From NCBI GenBank assembly GCA_003290165.1, contig QNQO01007627.1, positions 61,858 through 125,857 of the forward strand: a DNA stretch of 64,000 bases. Direction: 5' to 3'. The notes beneath the pieces are model-generated. The model was given only the letters and a program-made list of their open reading frames with translations. It did not search any database and had not been told where the DNA came from. This document shows, piece after piece, positions 1 to 11,957 of the stretch; the stretch's first letter is position 1, and the number at the start of each line of letters is the position of its first letter. The DNA comes from Berberis thunbergii (lineage: Eukaryota; Streptophyta; Magnoliopsida; Ranunculales; Berberidaceae). The translations under genes and the position numbers were made by a program.

Positions 1-604
1 CACAAGCAAAAGTAAGTTGTTCAAGCAAAATATGTAAGACCTATCAAGGAAATAAAAACTGACATAAGATTGGAAAGCCTTTTGGTTTCTGTATGCTTCA
101 GATTTGTCATGCATTCGGCATCAGAAGTCAGAACCACTTTAATCTCTTTCAACATATGAATAATATCAAGAGAAACATATCATATTACGATCTTAAGGTC
201 TTTTTGCTTCTTATGTTTCCATATACATCTGCAGTGTTCATCAGTCATCTACCTAGCAGCAACACATTCTTTAAAAAGTGCATGTTTTCTTCTCTTCTCA
301 AAAGAACCTCTAATTACAAGTAGTTGATATTACGACCTTCATTGAATAGTTGTCTTGTATGTAAAGATGATTTTTTTTAATAACTCTTAAAGACCTTCAC
401 AGAATTTATCTATCATCCAGAGGTTATCAAAGAATTCAGATACTCATGTGCCTTAGGATCTATTTTGGGAAACCTCTAAGTCTCTAACCACATGCAAAAA
501 AAAAAAAAAAAGACACCTCACTTAAAGTCAAATATCTGATTTTCTACAAAATTCAGAACTCTTTCAGGCAAAAAAAAAAAAAAAAAAATTAAAAATAAAA
601 ATAA

Positions 605-610
<6 letters not shown>

Positions 611-635
<25 letters not shown>
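611..635. repeat. (TA)n microsatellite
   Basis: Uninterrupted TA dinucleotide run of about 24 bases, bordered by an A-rich tract on the left. Seen directly. Confidence 0.9.
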
Positions 636-1030
636 CCTAGTAAGTCTACATGGACTGTACCCTGAGTGGTGTAGAAAACTGTTGTCAATTCAAGGTCCAA
701 GACTAATGACTTTCGAAATGTGATATCATAAATCTTGATGCAACAGTTATGGCTCGGAAGTGATGCAGTCTTGTCTAGCCAAAAGGTCCATTTAGCATAA
801 TATTCTTAGAAAATGTCTCAAGAAGTAACATTGCAAAATCAATAAATAAAAACTGATTACTGAGAGTAACTCATATAAAAAAGCAGGGGTTGAAAGATGT
901 TCAAACAGGTAAAGAACCAAATTAGGTAAAGAACCATCAATCGCTATGTCAGCTATGCAACTACTTTGAAACCAAAGTTCAAACAGTGATGAATCAGCAG
1001 ATCATTGTTGAAACATAAATGGAGAGTGTG

Positions 1031-1176
1031 AAGTGCACCTTGAGAGCGTAGATGTCAGTGAGGATAGCACCCCATCCGCCATGGCTGTAACTTAGCAGAA
1101 CTCCTGAGCAACCAAACAGTACTATCAACGGTCTTGCCGATCCCACCATCTTTAGCTTCTCTTTCTTTTCTTTCAT
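1031..1176 (-). other. Putative exon, unassigned protein
   Basis: On the minus strand an ATG at about 1176 opens a frame with a lysine-rich start, then a hydrophobic stretch containing PLIVLFGCSGVLLSY, then SHGGWGAILTDIYALK, followed by AAG|GTGCAC, a possible donor. Composition is protein-like rather than random. I do not recognise the family, no second exon is certain, and it could be a chance frame. Confidence 0.25.
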
Positions 1177-2177
1177 GCAAGAAGGAAGGCATGAAAATTC
1201 TTCTCAATCCTAACAAACCCACTCAACTGCCAAACTCCAATAAAAGGTAAGGCTTTGTAGAGCATATTCCAGACCAATTACTTTGTTCATACTCAAACTT
1301 TTTTCATTGAGTACACCAAACCCGTGAAACAATTCATGGATTGATTGGGCAAAACTATTGCACACACCATCAAAACAATAAATTCGATGCACATCCGTAT
1401 CACCCAGATGTAGATATAATACATTTTCAGTAGTGATCTGTGGATATATATTTGCGTGCGACCTTTTGCAAACTTTCTCTATTCAGAGTGAGAAAGCTGC
1501 CTCTCAAAATGAAGAAAAGAATAATCTTTGATAAGTTCCCTCCTCTATATTGGGGTAAAAACAGAATTAAATGCAAGATATACATGCATATGAATACTGT
1601 TAAAAGAGGCATACATACAACCATTGAGCTATAAATCGAGGTAAAATCGCGACAAATATGACTGCAGATTTCCTATAAAACTTATTAATTCATTAAGGCT
1701 TTAGCTGTTGAATCACATCCAGTCAACATGCACGATTCAATTTTGAATGCACACACTTGCAGTCCTGCCTAGAGCCAGTGCAAGTAAAAACATGGAAAGC
1801 CAGAGTCGTAAGTCAGATTACCTGTCATAAGCCAGATTACCCATTCTCATTTGCAACACAAGACAGTCAAGGCTGACACTATGCAGGCGCTACTGGGTTT
1901 ATCAAGCCATCTATCCCATGATACGCTCATGAATTTCTTTATGGATCATATTTTCATAGTTGTTCATGACACAGTATACCTCACGAATACAAGATAATGC
2001 GTATCAGGCTCTTTTGGCTTCAATCATTGCTGAACTGCAAGGTTACATGCTGTAATTTTACAATTTCTTGTGTGGAAACCCTCAGAAAAGTTCCATCATG
2101 GCATATCACTGTAACGTTATTGAAAAAAACAATACATGAAGACACGAGAATTTGTGTTATGTTTGGTCTTCAACGTG

Positions 2178-5100
2178 TCAAATTGCTTCTTCATGAACAT
2201 GATTTAGTAGTGGCTTATGTTGGCCATTACTGCCTCGGTGGATGCTTTGGTCTACTGCATGAGCAGGAGAGTTCTTTGGATCTTGTTGATTTTCTTGGCA
2301 TTGATTGGTTGACAGAAGCTTAGCGGCTACAAGAGAACCCTGCAACTCTTCATGCTCTTCTGACTTGTTAAACTTAAAACTGACATCACAGCAGCCAACA
2401 CTTTGCATCTTCCTTCTTTGCAACTCCTCCTTAACTTGCTGTAAGAGAAAAGAATAAGCAGGCAAAAGTATTATTTTCTGCATGGTTTTATAAATTGGTG
2501 CTATTGGTAGAAGCTACCATATTAAAAAAGAGGAAGCAAAGAGCAAAAAAATAAAAAAATAAAATACGGCCATGGCCCTGAGAATCAAGAACATACGACA
2601 ATGCATATCCTGGCTTAACATTCAATTGCTGGAGAAATATTTTTTGTACCACAACTTTCTTTTGTTTTCAATCTTTTATCTTCATAACAAAAAAATTCCG
2701 GTTTTTCCTTGTGGTCTTCTGGCTTCTTGTACACCATTTTTATTTTATTTTTTAATTATTTAATTTAATTTAATTTTTTTTTCTATCACCCACTTGTTCT
2801 AACTGCCATTCTCCTCTGTGAAAGGATCACTGATAAATCATACCATGATAGATCCAACTCACGCTAGACGATCTGTAATTGCACAACAAAATCATAGGAT
2901 ATATAGACTATGGCTGGGCATGCCTTAGATGAAGTGCAAACTCTTGCCAATGCCACCCAAGGTCTAATGAATTTGCACAGTCCTTTTTATTTATTTATTT
3001 ATTTTATTTTTTTCATACCAGTTCACTTGAATTATCACTATTTCCTTAAGTGAAGGTGCTACGAAAATTCAAATAAAGATAAGACTCCAAAAATAGGATG
3101 TTAACACAGCCAAGAACAACCTTCATGACCTCATATGGACAGAAAAATCATGCCCTGCAATGATCCCTCACTTCCTAAGATGGATGAATCATCATTTATT
3201 GCAGTTGAGGCACAATTCACTTGGTGGGCACTTCAGCATAAGTCACCCGGACCCCAAACATTTATTCCACTATTACAGGAGCTGACTGAGGCCCATCTCA
3301 CTCCTGAACTAAAATTTGGTTCAAAGGTGACTTTGATAGAATTCTTTTCCTAAAAACAGAGCTTCCTCTCTTTTTTATGGTGCAGAACTCGTTGTATCGA
3401 CACCTAATAGAGATTTTCATAGATGCTGTAGAAGCACAAAATCCATCTCTTTGACAGAAGAAAGGTTCATGAGCTTAAAAAGTGTTGTGACTTGAGCAAA
3501 ACTGATATCCATCATGAAGCACTCGAGATATTGGTGAGAAACCCATAGCCCATAGGTGGATTCTTCCAATCCTCTATTCCATGATGAGAAGAAACAAATC
3601 TTACAATTTTGACCTCAAGACACATCTCAATTCTCAATAATGGAGATTGCTATGCGACTTGGCAGGCCTCACGGGGGTATTTTTTTTCTCCATTCATTTA
3701 CATATATTGAACAAGATTTGCAAGTTTTGTGATAGGTATGAAAATGGTATACTGGTTGAGCTGATTCCATAATTTAGTTATTCGGTTTCCTTTCAAGTTA
3801 AAACCAATTTCACATTCTCAGTTGAAATATATATATAGGAGCATTCGGCATAGAGGTTTTAAGAAGATTATGGTATTTTAACTTACAATTCTACAAAATA
3901 TTTTAAATATTGTAAATTTAAATGTTATTGTGCACTACCAACAGCTGTAGTAGTTGCTCCAAGTAAGACACAGACTAAAGGTACAGCTTTATGAAACATA
4001 CAGAAAACAACTATTTTTTCCAAAATCTTGTAAGTGGATAATAGGAAGTTGAATAAGAAGAACAAAGAAAATAAAGATGATCATCACATCCAATACAAAT
4101 CTAAAACTGAAACTTAAATGGTTTCTCTTCCTAGACCCTGGTTAATTTGAATATAGTCTAACATAGTTAGATCACCATAACCAGAACTGGTTCCAATTGA
4201 AAATCAGATCGTCAGTAATCATCAAAACATGTACCTCGTAACTATTCCTACTAAATGACTTATGATACTAAACAACAAATGGTTCTGAAATACTCGACGT
4301 TTCATAAGAGATCACAAAAAGCCTACAATCGAGAGGATACTTTTAGAACATTCAGGCTAACACGCCTCCTGTTCTTAATAGGTAGATAGATTCAAGAATT
4401 TATCCATTTTGGTTATTTATCAATATCATCAATTTCCTCAATCCATTATTAATTACAATATCAAGCAAAATAGTCATCTTCCGGGTTCCACGATCTTTGT
4501 ATGCTTGTGTTAATCAAGTATCCTTAGCTACATTGCTACATGACCATCATTTCGACTAGTACTATTCATCAACACCACTAACCATATCTTCCAATGCCAA
4601 TTATAACCAAGATTAAATGTACTGAAGATGTGAAATCTATTCATCTCAAAACAAGTAACATACAGACTCATGGTATAGAAAAGTAAAGAACAGACCTGCA
4701 ACAATTTAATTTCGAATTTGGGAATGCCAATCTGTCCAACAGTGAGTGAACCAAAGAAATTACCGAGCAGCGCCGCATCAGGTACAGGCAAACCCAAAAT
4801 AAGCCCTGCAACCAATCCTCCCAAAAAACTATCCCCGGCGCCCGTAGGATCAACCTGAATTGCCGGAAATGGCGAAATTTGCATCTCCCCATCCCTCCAA
4901 TAAACCCTGCATCCATCCTTCCCATCAGTCACAACCACACAACACCATTTGCTTGCCTCTTCAACATCAACAAATGGGGCTTCTTCTGCTGAAGCCTTGA
5001 GAAACCCAATCCTTGGCAACAGATGAAAAAACCCACTGTCTCTCAATCCGACATGCTTCACAGTGCCATCCACAGAATCAAACACTCTTATAAGCGCTTG

Positions 5101-5586
5101 AATGTCGACGAAAACAACCCGACAGACATCAAGCATTCGTTCCAATGTCTCCGGCAAAATCTCCCCACCAACCCCAACAGCCAACCCGAAATCAAATTTC
5201 ATCCCTTGGTGAGGAAGATCAGATGAGGTAATGGGTTCGCAAGCTCGAACCCGCTTCAAGATTCGATCTTGACCCCCATTTCGATTCAGATCAGATGAGA
5301 AATATGCATGAAACAGAGTAGTTGATGAAGAAGAAACCGAAATGGGAGTGTGGGAAACAGAATAGGCGAAATCCAAACCGACCTTGGAGACGTAATTGGA
5401 TTGGATTTCGAGTGAATCGAGAACATTGGACACAAACGAAGCGGCGCCTCCCAGAGACTCCCCGATCACTTTATCGTCTCGAATCAGCACGTCGTGGCAG
5501 TAATTTCCCACCACCAGACCTCTACGATAATTGGGTATTCGATGCTCTTGTTGTTGGTGGTGAACATCTCTTTCTTCTCTCACCAT
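2178..5586 (-). CDS. MIK: myo-Inositol kinase (pfkB carbohydrate kinase family), 2 exons
   Basis: Two exons, 5586-4696 and 2438-2178, joined across CAG|GTCTGT and TTACAG|CAAG, encode 383 residues without a break. The family phosphorylates myo-inositol to inositol 3-phosphate in the cytosol, feeding phytate synthesis. Visible features: an N-terminal substrate-side glycine motif (GESLGGAASFVSNVL, about residues 42-56), a TDGKDGCRVY nucleotide-side strand near 220-229, and the pfkB signature DPTGAGDSFLGG at 246-257 with catalytic Asp252. Exon 2 supplies the helical tail (VKEELQRRKM) expected after ...PKFEIKLLQ. The ATG at 5586 is the first in frame and puts the fold at the usual distance from the start. 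Arabidopsis MIK is about 350 residues (from memory); the extra length is in the C-terminal tail after the kinase fold. No indels or missing catalytic residues, unlike several neighbours. Confidence 0.9.
2439..4695 (-). other. Intron of the myo-inositol kinase gene
   Basis: A GT-AG intron of about 2.26 kb. It is AT-rich with poly(T) and TTTA-rich runs near 2760 and 2990. Short open frames such as 3135-3353 (+) show no recognisable domain. I see no clear transposon ends in it. Confidence 0.7.
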
Positions 5587-6181
5587 GGCTGCTTGGATCA
5601 GAGAAGGAGAATATTGAAGAAGAAGAAGAAGTCAATTGTGGTGTTTGAATTTGCAAGGTAACAGCATTAGTGATCGTAGAAATCAGGTTTGGGGTGCCAT
5701 AAAAGATGAAGAAGAAAAGAGGAACTTTTGATAGAGATTTGTGATGAGTTTTGGTTGAAAACAGAGCAGAAGATAGAGAGGGAGAGAAGGCGACAAGGAA
5801 TAAGAGAGAAAGAGAGCAAGTGAGTCGAGATGTTCGATGCCGATGGGAGGAAGAAATTCAAATTGGTTTTATTGAAGAAGAATTAAAGAGTGAAAGGGAG
5901 TGAACAAAAGGTGGTGTCTTCTTAGTGAAGAAGATGGAGGAGAGCACTGATTCTCGGGAAATGGGAACGGTGGAGATTGGAGGACGAGTTGACGGTCTCT
6001 ATTGATTTAGGATGCCAACCTTTGAAAGGGAAGGGATGGTGGACGAGGATTTCAACGATTCACAAATGATCAGCATTTTGTAAGAGCCTTGCTACAGAGC
6101 CGGGCCGACAGTGTTGGGAATATTTAGGATGACGAGGCGCTTTAGAATTAGGGATTTTGTAATGTAACTAGTGTATCCGAA
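5587..6181. other. Upstream region of the myo-inositol kinase gene
   Basis: Contains the kinase promoter and leader. A GAA/GAG-rich stretch lies at about 5600-5960 on the plus strand, which is a CT-rich leader on the sense strand. No TATA box is convincing and no other gene is seen. Confidence 0.4.
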
Positions 6182-6356
6182 ATTCTAGCTGGCCTGGGTC
6201 AACCAGCGAGGTTGTTGCCTGGGTGGGGCAAAAAGACACTTTTGCCCCCCCTTTTTAACTACCTTTTTAGAGAAAGTGTTTAAAGAGGGGGGGCAAAAAT
6301 GTCTTTTTACCCCACCCAGGCAGCAAACAGGCTGGGGGACCCAGGCCCTGTAGAAT
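6182..6356. mobile_element. Foldback MITE (hairpin, copy E)
   Basis: A 175-bp near-palindrome. Ends are ATTCTA and TAGAAT. Arms of about 75 bp pair through GGCCTGGGTC, TGCCTGGGTGGGGCA and a G/C-rich run TTTTGCCCCCCC. It shares the ATTCTA end and a CCAGCGAGG block on its left arm with the hairpins at 10.8, 17.9 and 49.4 kb, so it may be a divergent subfamily. No coding capacity. Confidence 0.75.
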
Positions 6357-8604
6357 ACCCCCATCACACAATTCTTTTTTTTTTGTTTGGACGAGAATGT
6401 GATTAGTGTATCAGCGAGTCGTTATACTATTCTCATAGCCCTAATTCTAGAGGGTTAGGCCCCTAGCGCCATATCAACGTCAAAGGGATGTGTTTGTGTT
6501 CGATTAGTAAATTTATGAGGATCTCAAAGATGATGGAGGGTGAGACTCCTTGGCCCAAGTCTGGCGCGTCTGACCTAACTCTCTAGACATACTGATTCTC
6601 ATAGATACATGTGTCATGCCTTTGATATGCCTCTTTGGTCTTTGGGTCATGCCTCCAACACTCCCCAAATAGATTACAAAATTATCAAATATAAAAATAA
6701 ACTATGAGATATCATTAAAAAATAAACTAAAGGATATCATTAAAAAAATAAAATCTTGTCACATGTGATTGATGCAAAAACCCGACATTAATGTCATTGC
6801 ATGATTTTCGACATCAATCAAATAAATATTAGATGTTTCTATTTTTTTTTTCCTTCAACTTACAATACACTTCAACAATGCATGGTGGAAGTAGGAGTTA
6901 TCGACTACTTCACTTGAATTAGAAGACAATATTTGACTTTCAACTTAAAGAAAAAAAAGAATAGCAAAATAATGGATGGTGAAAATAAATATTAAACTAA
7001 AAGTTAAAGAACAAAGAAAACAAAGATAAAACTTACTTCTTCAATGAAACACTTTTCTCCCAAGTAAAAATATAAAACCAAGAACTACAACTAAAAAACT
7101 CTATAAAAAAACTATCAAAGAAAAACTATCCTTTATGAACTCCATCTATAGAGTTTTTATAGGTAGAAAGGGTTTGAGTGAAACAAGGAAACATGGTTTG
7201 AGTTAAACAGTGAAGCATGGTTGAATGAAACAAGGAATGATTGAGTGAAACAATAAAACATGGTTTGAGTTAAACAATGAAACATAGTTGAATGAAACAA
7301 TGAATGGTTGAGTGAAACAAAGAATGGTGTTGGAGTTGAATAAGGAGCCATGTCTTGTAGAGAATTTTTTTTATGATAGAGTTGGCCATGTGGACGTTCA
7401 AATCTTCATATTGATTTTCTCGAGATCTGTAGTTGTTGTTGCTTTATGGGCTTGACTTCATGGGTCTTGAGATTGAAATTCTTTAATCCTGATGAATGCA
7501 TTCGAATTCTCATTGGACCTTCTAGTTGATGAATTTAGTCTTATTGTGCCACTTTATGCATAATTTGAGATTTGTGCTTGAATTCCTACAAAATACACAA
7601 AATATACGTAATGAAATATTTTTATTTGATAATTGAAAATAACAATTTTATATTTAGGGGTGTAAAATCGATGTTTTTGGTGCTTATCAACATGGTTTAT
7701 AAAACATATCTTGGAACTCCGTTGGCTTAATTACCTCCATTGTCTATTCCACTTTTCATCCATTTTTTCCACTATTTTGACACTACAACTTTGGTGGCAA
7801 CGCCTTCTAAAAAAATTAATAAATTAGTAATTCTATTAAATTACAAAATTTAATTTATAAAATCATATCCCAATAGATTTTTGTCTTTTATATTGGGTTT
7901 AAAAAATAATGGAAAAATAAAAGAGAGGAAAAAAAGTAATGATTTCGAAACCATTATTTGTAAGTGGATAAGATTTTTCATGATGGAGGTAAAATCTGTC
8001 TTTGAGAATGACTTAACTTCCTAAATCAAAGACATAAATAAGTTTTTATTCACCTCTAGAAAAATCTCTTCCTCACATATTCGAATATTTATTTAGTTTT
8101 TGTCGAATTATGTAAAGGAAGTTGTTATGCGCACTCGACTATTTGGCTTAGTTGCATCAACTCTTTTTTTATATCGACATTTTGAGATGTTTCGACTTTG
8201 TTGTACAAATCTAAAAGATGTAACACCAACTTACATTTTTTAATTAAGAGAAACCATTTGGCGATGGAATTTTTTCGTTTAAGAGTGTTAATAAATAAAT
8301 TAAAAGAAATATATGTGGTTGCAACTGTTGAAAATTTGCATTCAAACTCAATAACTCTACATTAAAAAAAATACAATAAGAATCATCCGTACAAAGTCCT
8401 AAATCAGCAAATAGTTTTATTTAAGATTAACAAAAAGTGATTGAGTGTAATAAACAATTTTTAAAAGCAAAATCTAAAAAATAAAGTTGGGGTGTTGAGC
8501 CTAACCGTTAGATACACGTAGCAATTCCCTACATAAATGGTGATTAGATTCTTCAAAATCCAATTTTGTAAGTGATTTGATAAGATTAGGAAATATTAGG
8601 TGAG
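6357..8604. other. AT-rich intergenic region
   Basis: No gene seen. Apart from the minisatellite at 7171-7330, this is AT-rich sequence with many A and T runs and no reading frame of interest. Confidence 0.5.
7171..7330. repeat. Minisatellite, about 75-bp unit
   Basis: Two diverged copies of a unit built from shorter motifs: TTGAGTGAAACAA, ACATGGTTTGAGTTAAACA and TTGAATGAAACAA recur in the same order. The six-frame translation on the minus strand is repetitive and not a real gene. Confidence 0.75.
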
Positions 8605-8613
8605 ATAATTATT

Positions 8614-9725
8614 CGGGAAATGAATTTTAGGGCCTACTTTTTCACAAAATAGACAATTTAGATACCATAGTTAATGTAATGACTAATTTGTGCTTAATTT
8701 TATACTTTTATGACTAACAAATACTTTTTTATTCACCCAGGTTAACCAATAAGGTTATATGACATATTTACCCTCCAAAACAAATAGACAACCTAATTTT
8801 ATAGTTTTATGACCAACAAGGACTACAGAAAAGAAAAAAAAACATACGTTAATTGTTATTGAACGACAATTTTAGTCACTCTTTGTTATTTACCAACAAG
8901 GACTACAGGAAAAAAAAAACTTATGTTAATTGTTATTGACCAATTTTAGTTACTCTTTGTTAGTTTTATTGATCAACAAGGACTACAGGAAAAAACCTTA
9001 CGTTAATTGTTATTGAACGACAATTTTAACAATGACTACAAAAAAAAAAACATTAGCCTGTTCACTGACCTGAAAAAATTATGATTTATTATATGAAAAA
9101 TTAGGATTTATAATATAAATTGTTATTAAACGACAATTTTAACTACTCTTTGTTATTGACCAACAAGGATTACAGGAAAAAAAAATCTTACATTAATTGT
9201 TATTAAGCAATTTTAGTTAGTCTTTGTTAGTTTTATCGACCAACAATGACTACAGAAAATAAAAACTACGTTAATTGTTATTAAACGACAATTTTAACAA
9301 GGACTTTAGAAAAAAAAAAATTAGCCTGTTAACTAACCTGAATAAAATTGGATTTATCATGTGATGTTCATTATTTTCAGGTCAGTGAACAAACAAATTT
9401 TTTTTGTAGTCCTTGTTAAAATTATCGTTCAATAACAACTAACGTAGTTTTTTTTGTTCTTCTATAGTCCTTGTTGGTCAATAAAACTAACAAAGAGTAA
9501 CTAAAATTGATCAATAACAATGAAAAAAAATATGCTATAAAATTAAGTTTTCTATTTGTTTAGGAGGGTAAATATGTTATATAACTTTATGAGTTAATCT
9601 GGATTAATAAAAGAGTCATTGTTAGTCATAAAAGTATAAAATTAGGCACAAATTGGTCATTACATCAACTATGATATTTAAATTGTCTATTTTGTTAAAA
9701 AGTAGGCCCTAAAAGTCATTTTCCC
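8614..9725. mobile_element. Mutator-like MITE with long TIRs and 9-bp TSD
   Basis: Bounded by a perfect 9-bp duplication ATAATTATT at 8605-8613 and 9726-9734. The terminal inverted repeats begin GGGAAA(A)TGA and run roughly 200 bp (about 8615-8820 against 9520-9725), pairing through TTTTAGGGCCTAC. The middle is built from imperfect tandem units containing CAACAAGGACTACAGGAAAA and TTAATTGTTATTGA. No transposase. The 9-bp duplication and long TIRs point to a non-autonomous Mutator-type element (family rule known; assignment inferred). Confidence 0.85.
8816..9500. repeat. Tandem repeats inside the Mutator-like MITE
   Basis: Imperfect units of roughly 75-100 bp, each with a GACTACAG plus poly(A) block, a TTAATTGTTATTRA block and a CTCTTTGTTA block. 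Around 9400 the order turns over into the reverse complement, consistent with a foldback interior. Confidence 0.7.
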
Positions 9726-9734
9726 ATAATTATT

Positions 9735-10196
9735 TGATGAATTTGGAACATTTATTGGAGAAAATCTCTCATAGGTTTTGATTGTAATATAATTTATTTG
9801 GAAATAAAATTTTAAGTGAAATAAATAAATAATAATTGGAAGTGATGTTTGGTTTTTTTTAGTTCCCCTTTGGTTTCATTTTCCTTTCCCTTTTGGGTAC
9901 AATTATAAATACACAAAGCACTAATTTAAGTTTTATAAAAAAACGTTGTAATTAATGTCAAAGTCTAATGAAAATCCAAATGCCAAAATTCACACCTTAC
10001 GGATGCTCTTACAAGCTCAACCTCATAAGACATAGTTTATGAGAAAACATGGATAGTCCCGCATCGGATATGAAAACATAGCACTCAAGTAACAACTCTA
10101 TATATATACACGATGAATGAGCTAGATTAACATCAACAAGCATGATATGTATTCAGAGCTTTCATCATTTGCAATTATGAGGTCATAGGTCCAATC
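9735..10196. other. Intergenic, no gene seen
   Basis: AT-rich sequence between the Mutator-like MITE and the gypsy LTR. Nothing recognisable. Confidence 0.4.
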
Positions 10197-10514
10197 TGTA
10201 ACAACCCTAATTCAACACATTATAATTTTATTTTTATTTTTTTGGCTTTATTAAATTTGAGATTGGGTCAAGTAATAACTAAATAAATGAAGGGGTGTCA
10301 CTAACCTTGTGCAAAACCCTAACTTTGTAGGATTTTATCTTTAGTTTAGATAAATAGAGGTTTGGGTTTCTCTCGCCGCTTAGAAAAAAAAAAAAAAAAA
10401 AAAAGAGGAAGAAGAAGAGAAGGAGCAAAAGGGAGAAAGAAAAAGGAAGAAGAAAGAACAAAAAAAGAAGTGAGTTTTTTGTTTCCCAAGATTAGTTTTT
10501 TTTTTTTTTTCCTG

Positions 10515-10673
10515 TTTGATTTCGATTTTTTTGTTTAGGCATGACTATTACTATCATAACTATTCCTGTCATTATTCATGGCTATCACTTTGATTTCGAT
10601 TTTTTGTTTGTTTGTTTAGGCAATGCTATTACTATCGTAGCTATTCATGTCATTATTCATGGCTATCACTTTC
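10515..10673 (+). repeat. Tandem duplication, about 80 bp x2
   Basis: Two copies of a block running from TTTGATTTCGATTTTTTGTTT through TTTAGGCA and ending in CATTATTCATGGCTATCAC. It lies within the gypsy LTR. Confidence 0.7.
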
Positions 10674-10790
10674 TAAAGCTATCATATCATTATATCTCCA
10701 TGACTATCTATATTAACAATAATATTTATTCATGTTTCATGGCTATATGAGCTTCTTTTATTACGGCTATCATTATCTATGTATAGAGTG

Positions 10791-10969
10791 ATTCTTATTG
10801 TCGAGGGATTCAGCGAGGAAACCAGCGAGGAAAAAGAGGTGGAGGGGGATGAACCGTTCATCCCCTTCGGGATGTGTGCCCACTTTTTTGGCGTGCGCAT
10901 CCCGAGGGGGATGAACGGTTCATCCCCCTCCACCTCTTTTTCCTCGCTGGTTCCCTCGACAATAAGAAT
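10791..10969. mobile_element. Foldback MITE (hairpin, copy A)
   Basis: A 179-bp near-perfect palindrome with ends ATTCTTATTGTCGAGG and its complement. Stem order: terminal block, CCAGCGAGG block, a stem unique to this copy (AGAGGTGGAGGGGGATGAAC), then CGTTCATC and an apex GGGATGTG/GCGCATCC around a T-rich loop. The left arm carries one extra GGATTCAGCGAGGAAA unit. Nested in the gypsy LTR. Non-coding. Confidence 0.85.
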
Positions 10970-11957
10970 TTCTGCTATGTATATTTTTTTCTCGTTTCCC
11001 TAGATGAGTATATATGCTCTGTTTGTTATAGGTATGCAGTTATGCTTCCCTAGATAAATATATTTTTCTTATAGGTATGTCGTTATGTTTTGTTTGATAT
11101 ATGAGGTGAACATGTGACTTTTGACAGTGTAGGGTTTCACCATCAAGTGCAACCTGTCAGTTGTGCAAGCAAATTTATTTATGCACTATTAGGTTAAAAG
11201 GAGAAACATGGATAAATCCTTTTATTTATTTATTTATTGGTCATCGTGTTTTTGATTTACAATGGCTATTGTGAAAATTTTCCATTATTTGCTTACTATA
11301 ACCATGGTTCAAAATATTGATATGGTTGGGATATGTCAAACCTTGGAATAACATTTAAAATGTTGGGTTGACATTGTCAAGATTTATTTATAAATGACAA
11401 AATGGCACATGATTGTCATGTTGTTATAGAGCATGATTTTATGAATGTGTTATGCTTCTCCAAAAGAATAGTTGATAAATGACAAAATGTTATTGTGATA
11501 GAAAAGTGAGATATCACAATAAATGATATGGATAAGCTTTGGTTCCCGAAAATTTAAATCACCTGGAATTGTATTACTTAGAACTATCACACCTCTTTGG
11601 TTTATTATTTCCCCTCTCTTATAGAGAAAATAAATAACTTGTGGGTTGTCTTGGGGAGGTGGGACGCCTATTTCTTATAGAGAAACTAAAATAACCTTCG
11701 GGTTAATCTTGCGAAAATTAGGTGAATTTTTATGCCTAAAATAGGCTTTGATATTTATCCGTAAAAAATGTGACGTGAGTTTATGCGCATTGATAGCCTA
11801 ATAATGGCTTTTGTTACTCATATAGTTATGAGTATCCGGTGATACATGCATGTATGTGATGTGTCCTCACTTGGGCATAGATGACGGAGTAGTCCTTCTT
11901 TATATGAGAGATGCATACGAGCATGTATGTTCGGCACGGAGATGGTGCGAATGTGAT

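Larger units (their letters stand above)
1..2177. other. Left-edge region without an assigned gene
   Basis: No complete gene is recognisable. The region has poly(A) tracts near 496-512 and 570-590 and a TA microsatellite at about 611-635. Two stretches on the minus strand have protein-like composition and end at possible splice donors (about 1031-1176 and 634-711); they may be exons of a gene continuing to the left, but I recognise no family. The rest is AT-rich and featureless to me. Confidence 0.5.

Noticed and set aside
5322..5648. 108-codon plus-strand frame over the kinase start
   Set aside because: Antisense to conserved inositol-kinase exon 1; composition is not protein-like.
8816..9500. 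Regularly spaced repeats resembling a CRISPR array
   Set aside because: Units are imperfect, A-rich and turn into their reverse complement; they lie inside a TSD-bounded MITE in a plant genome.
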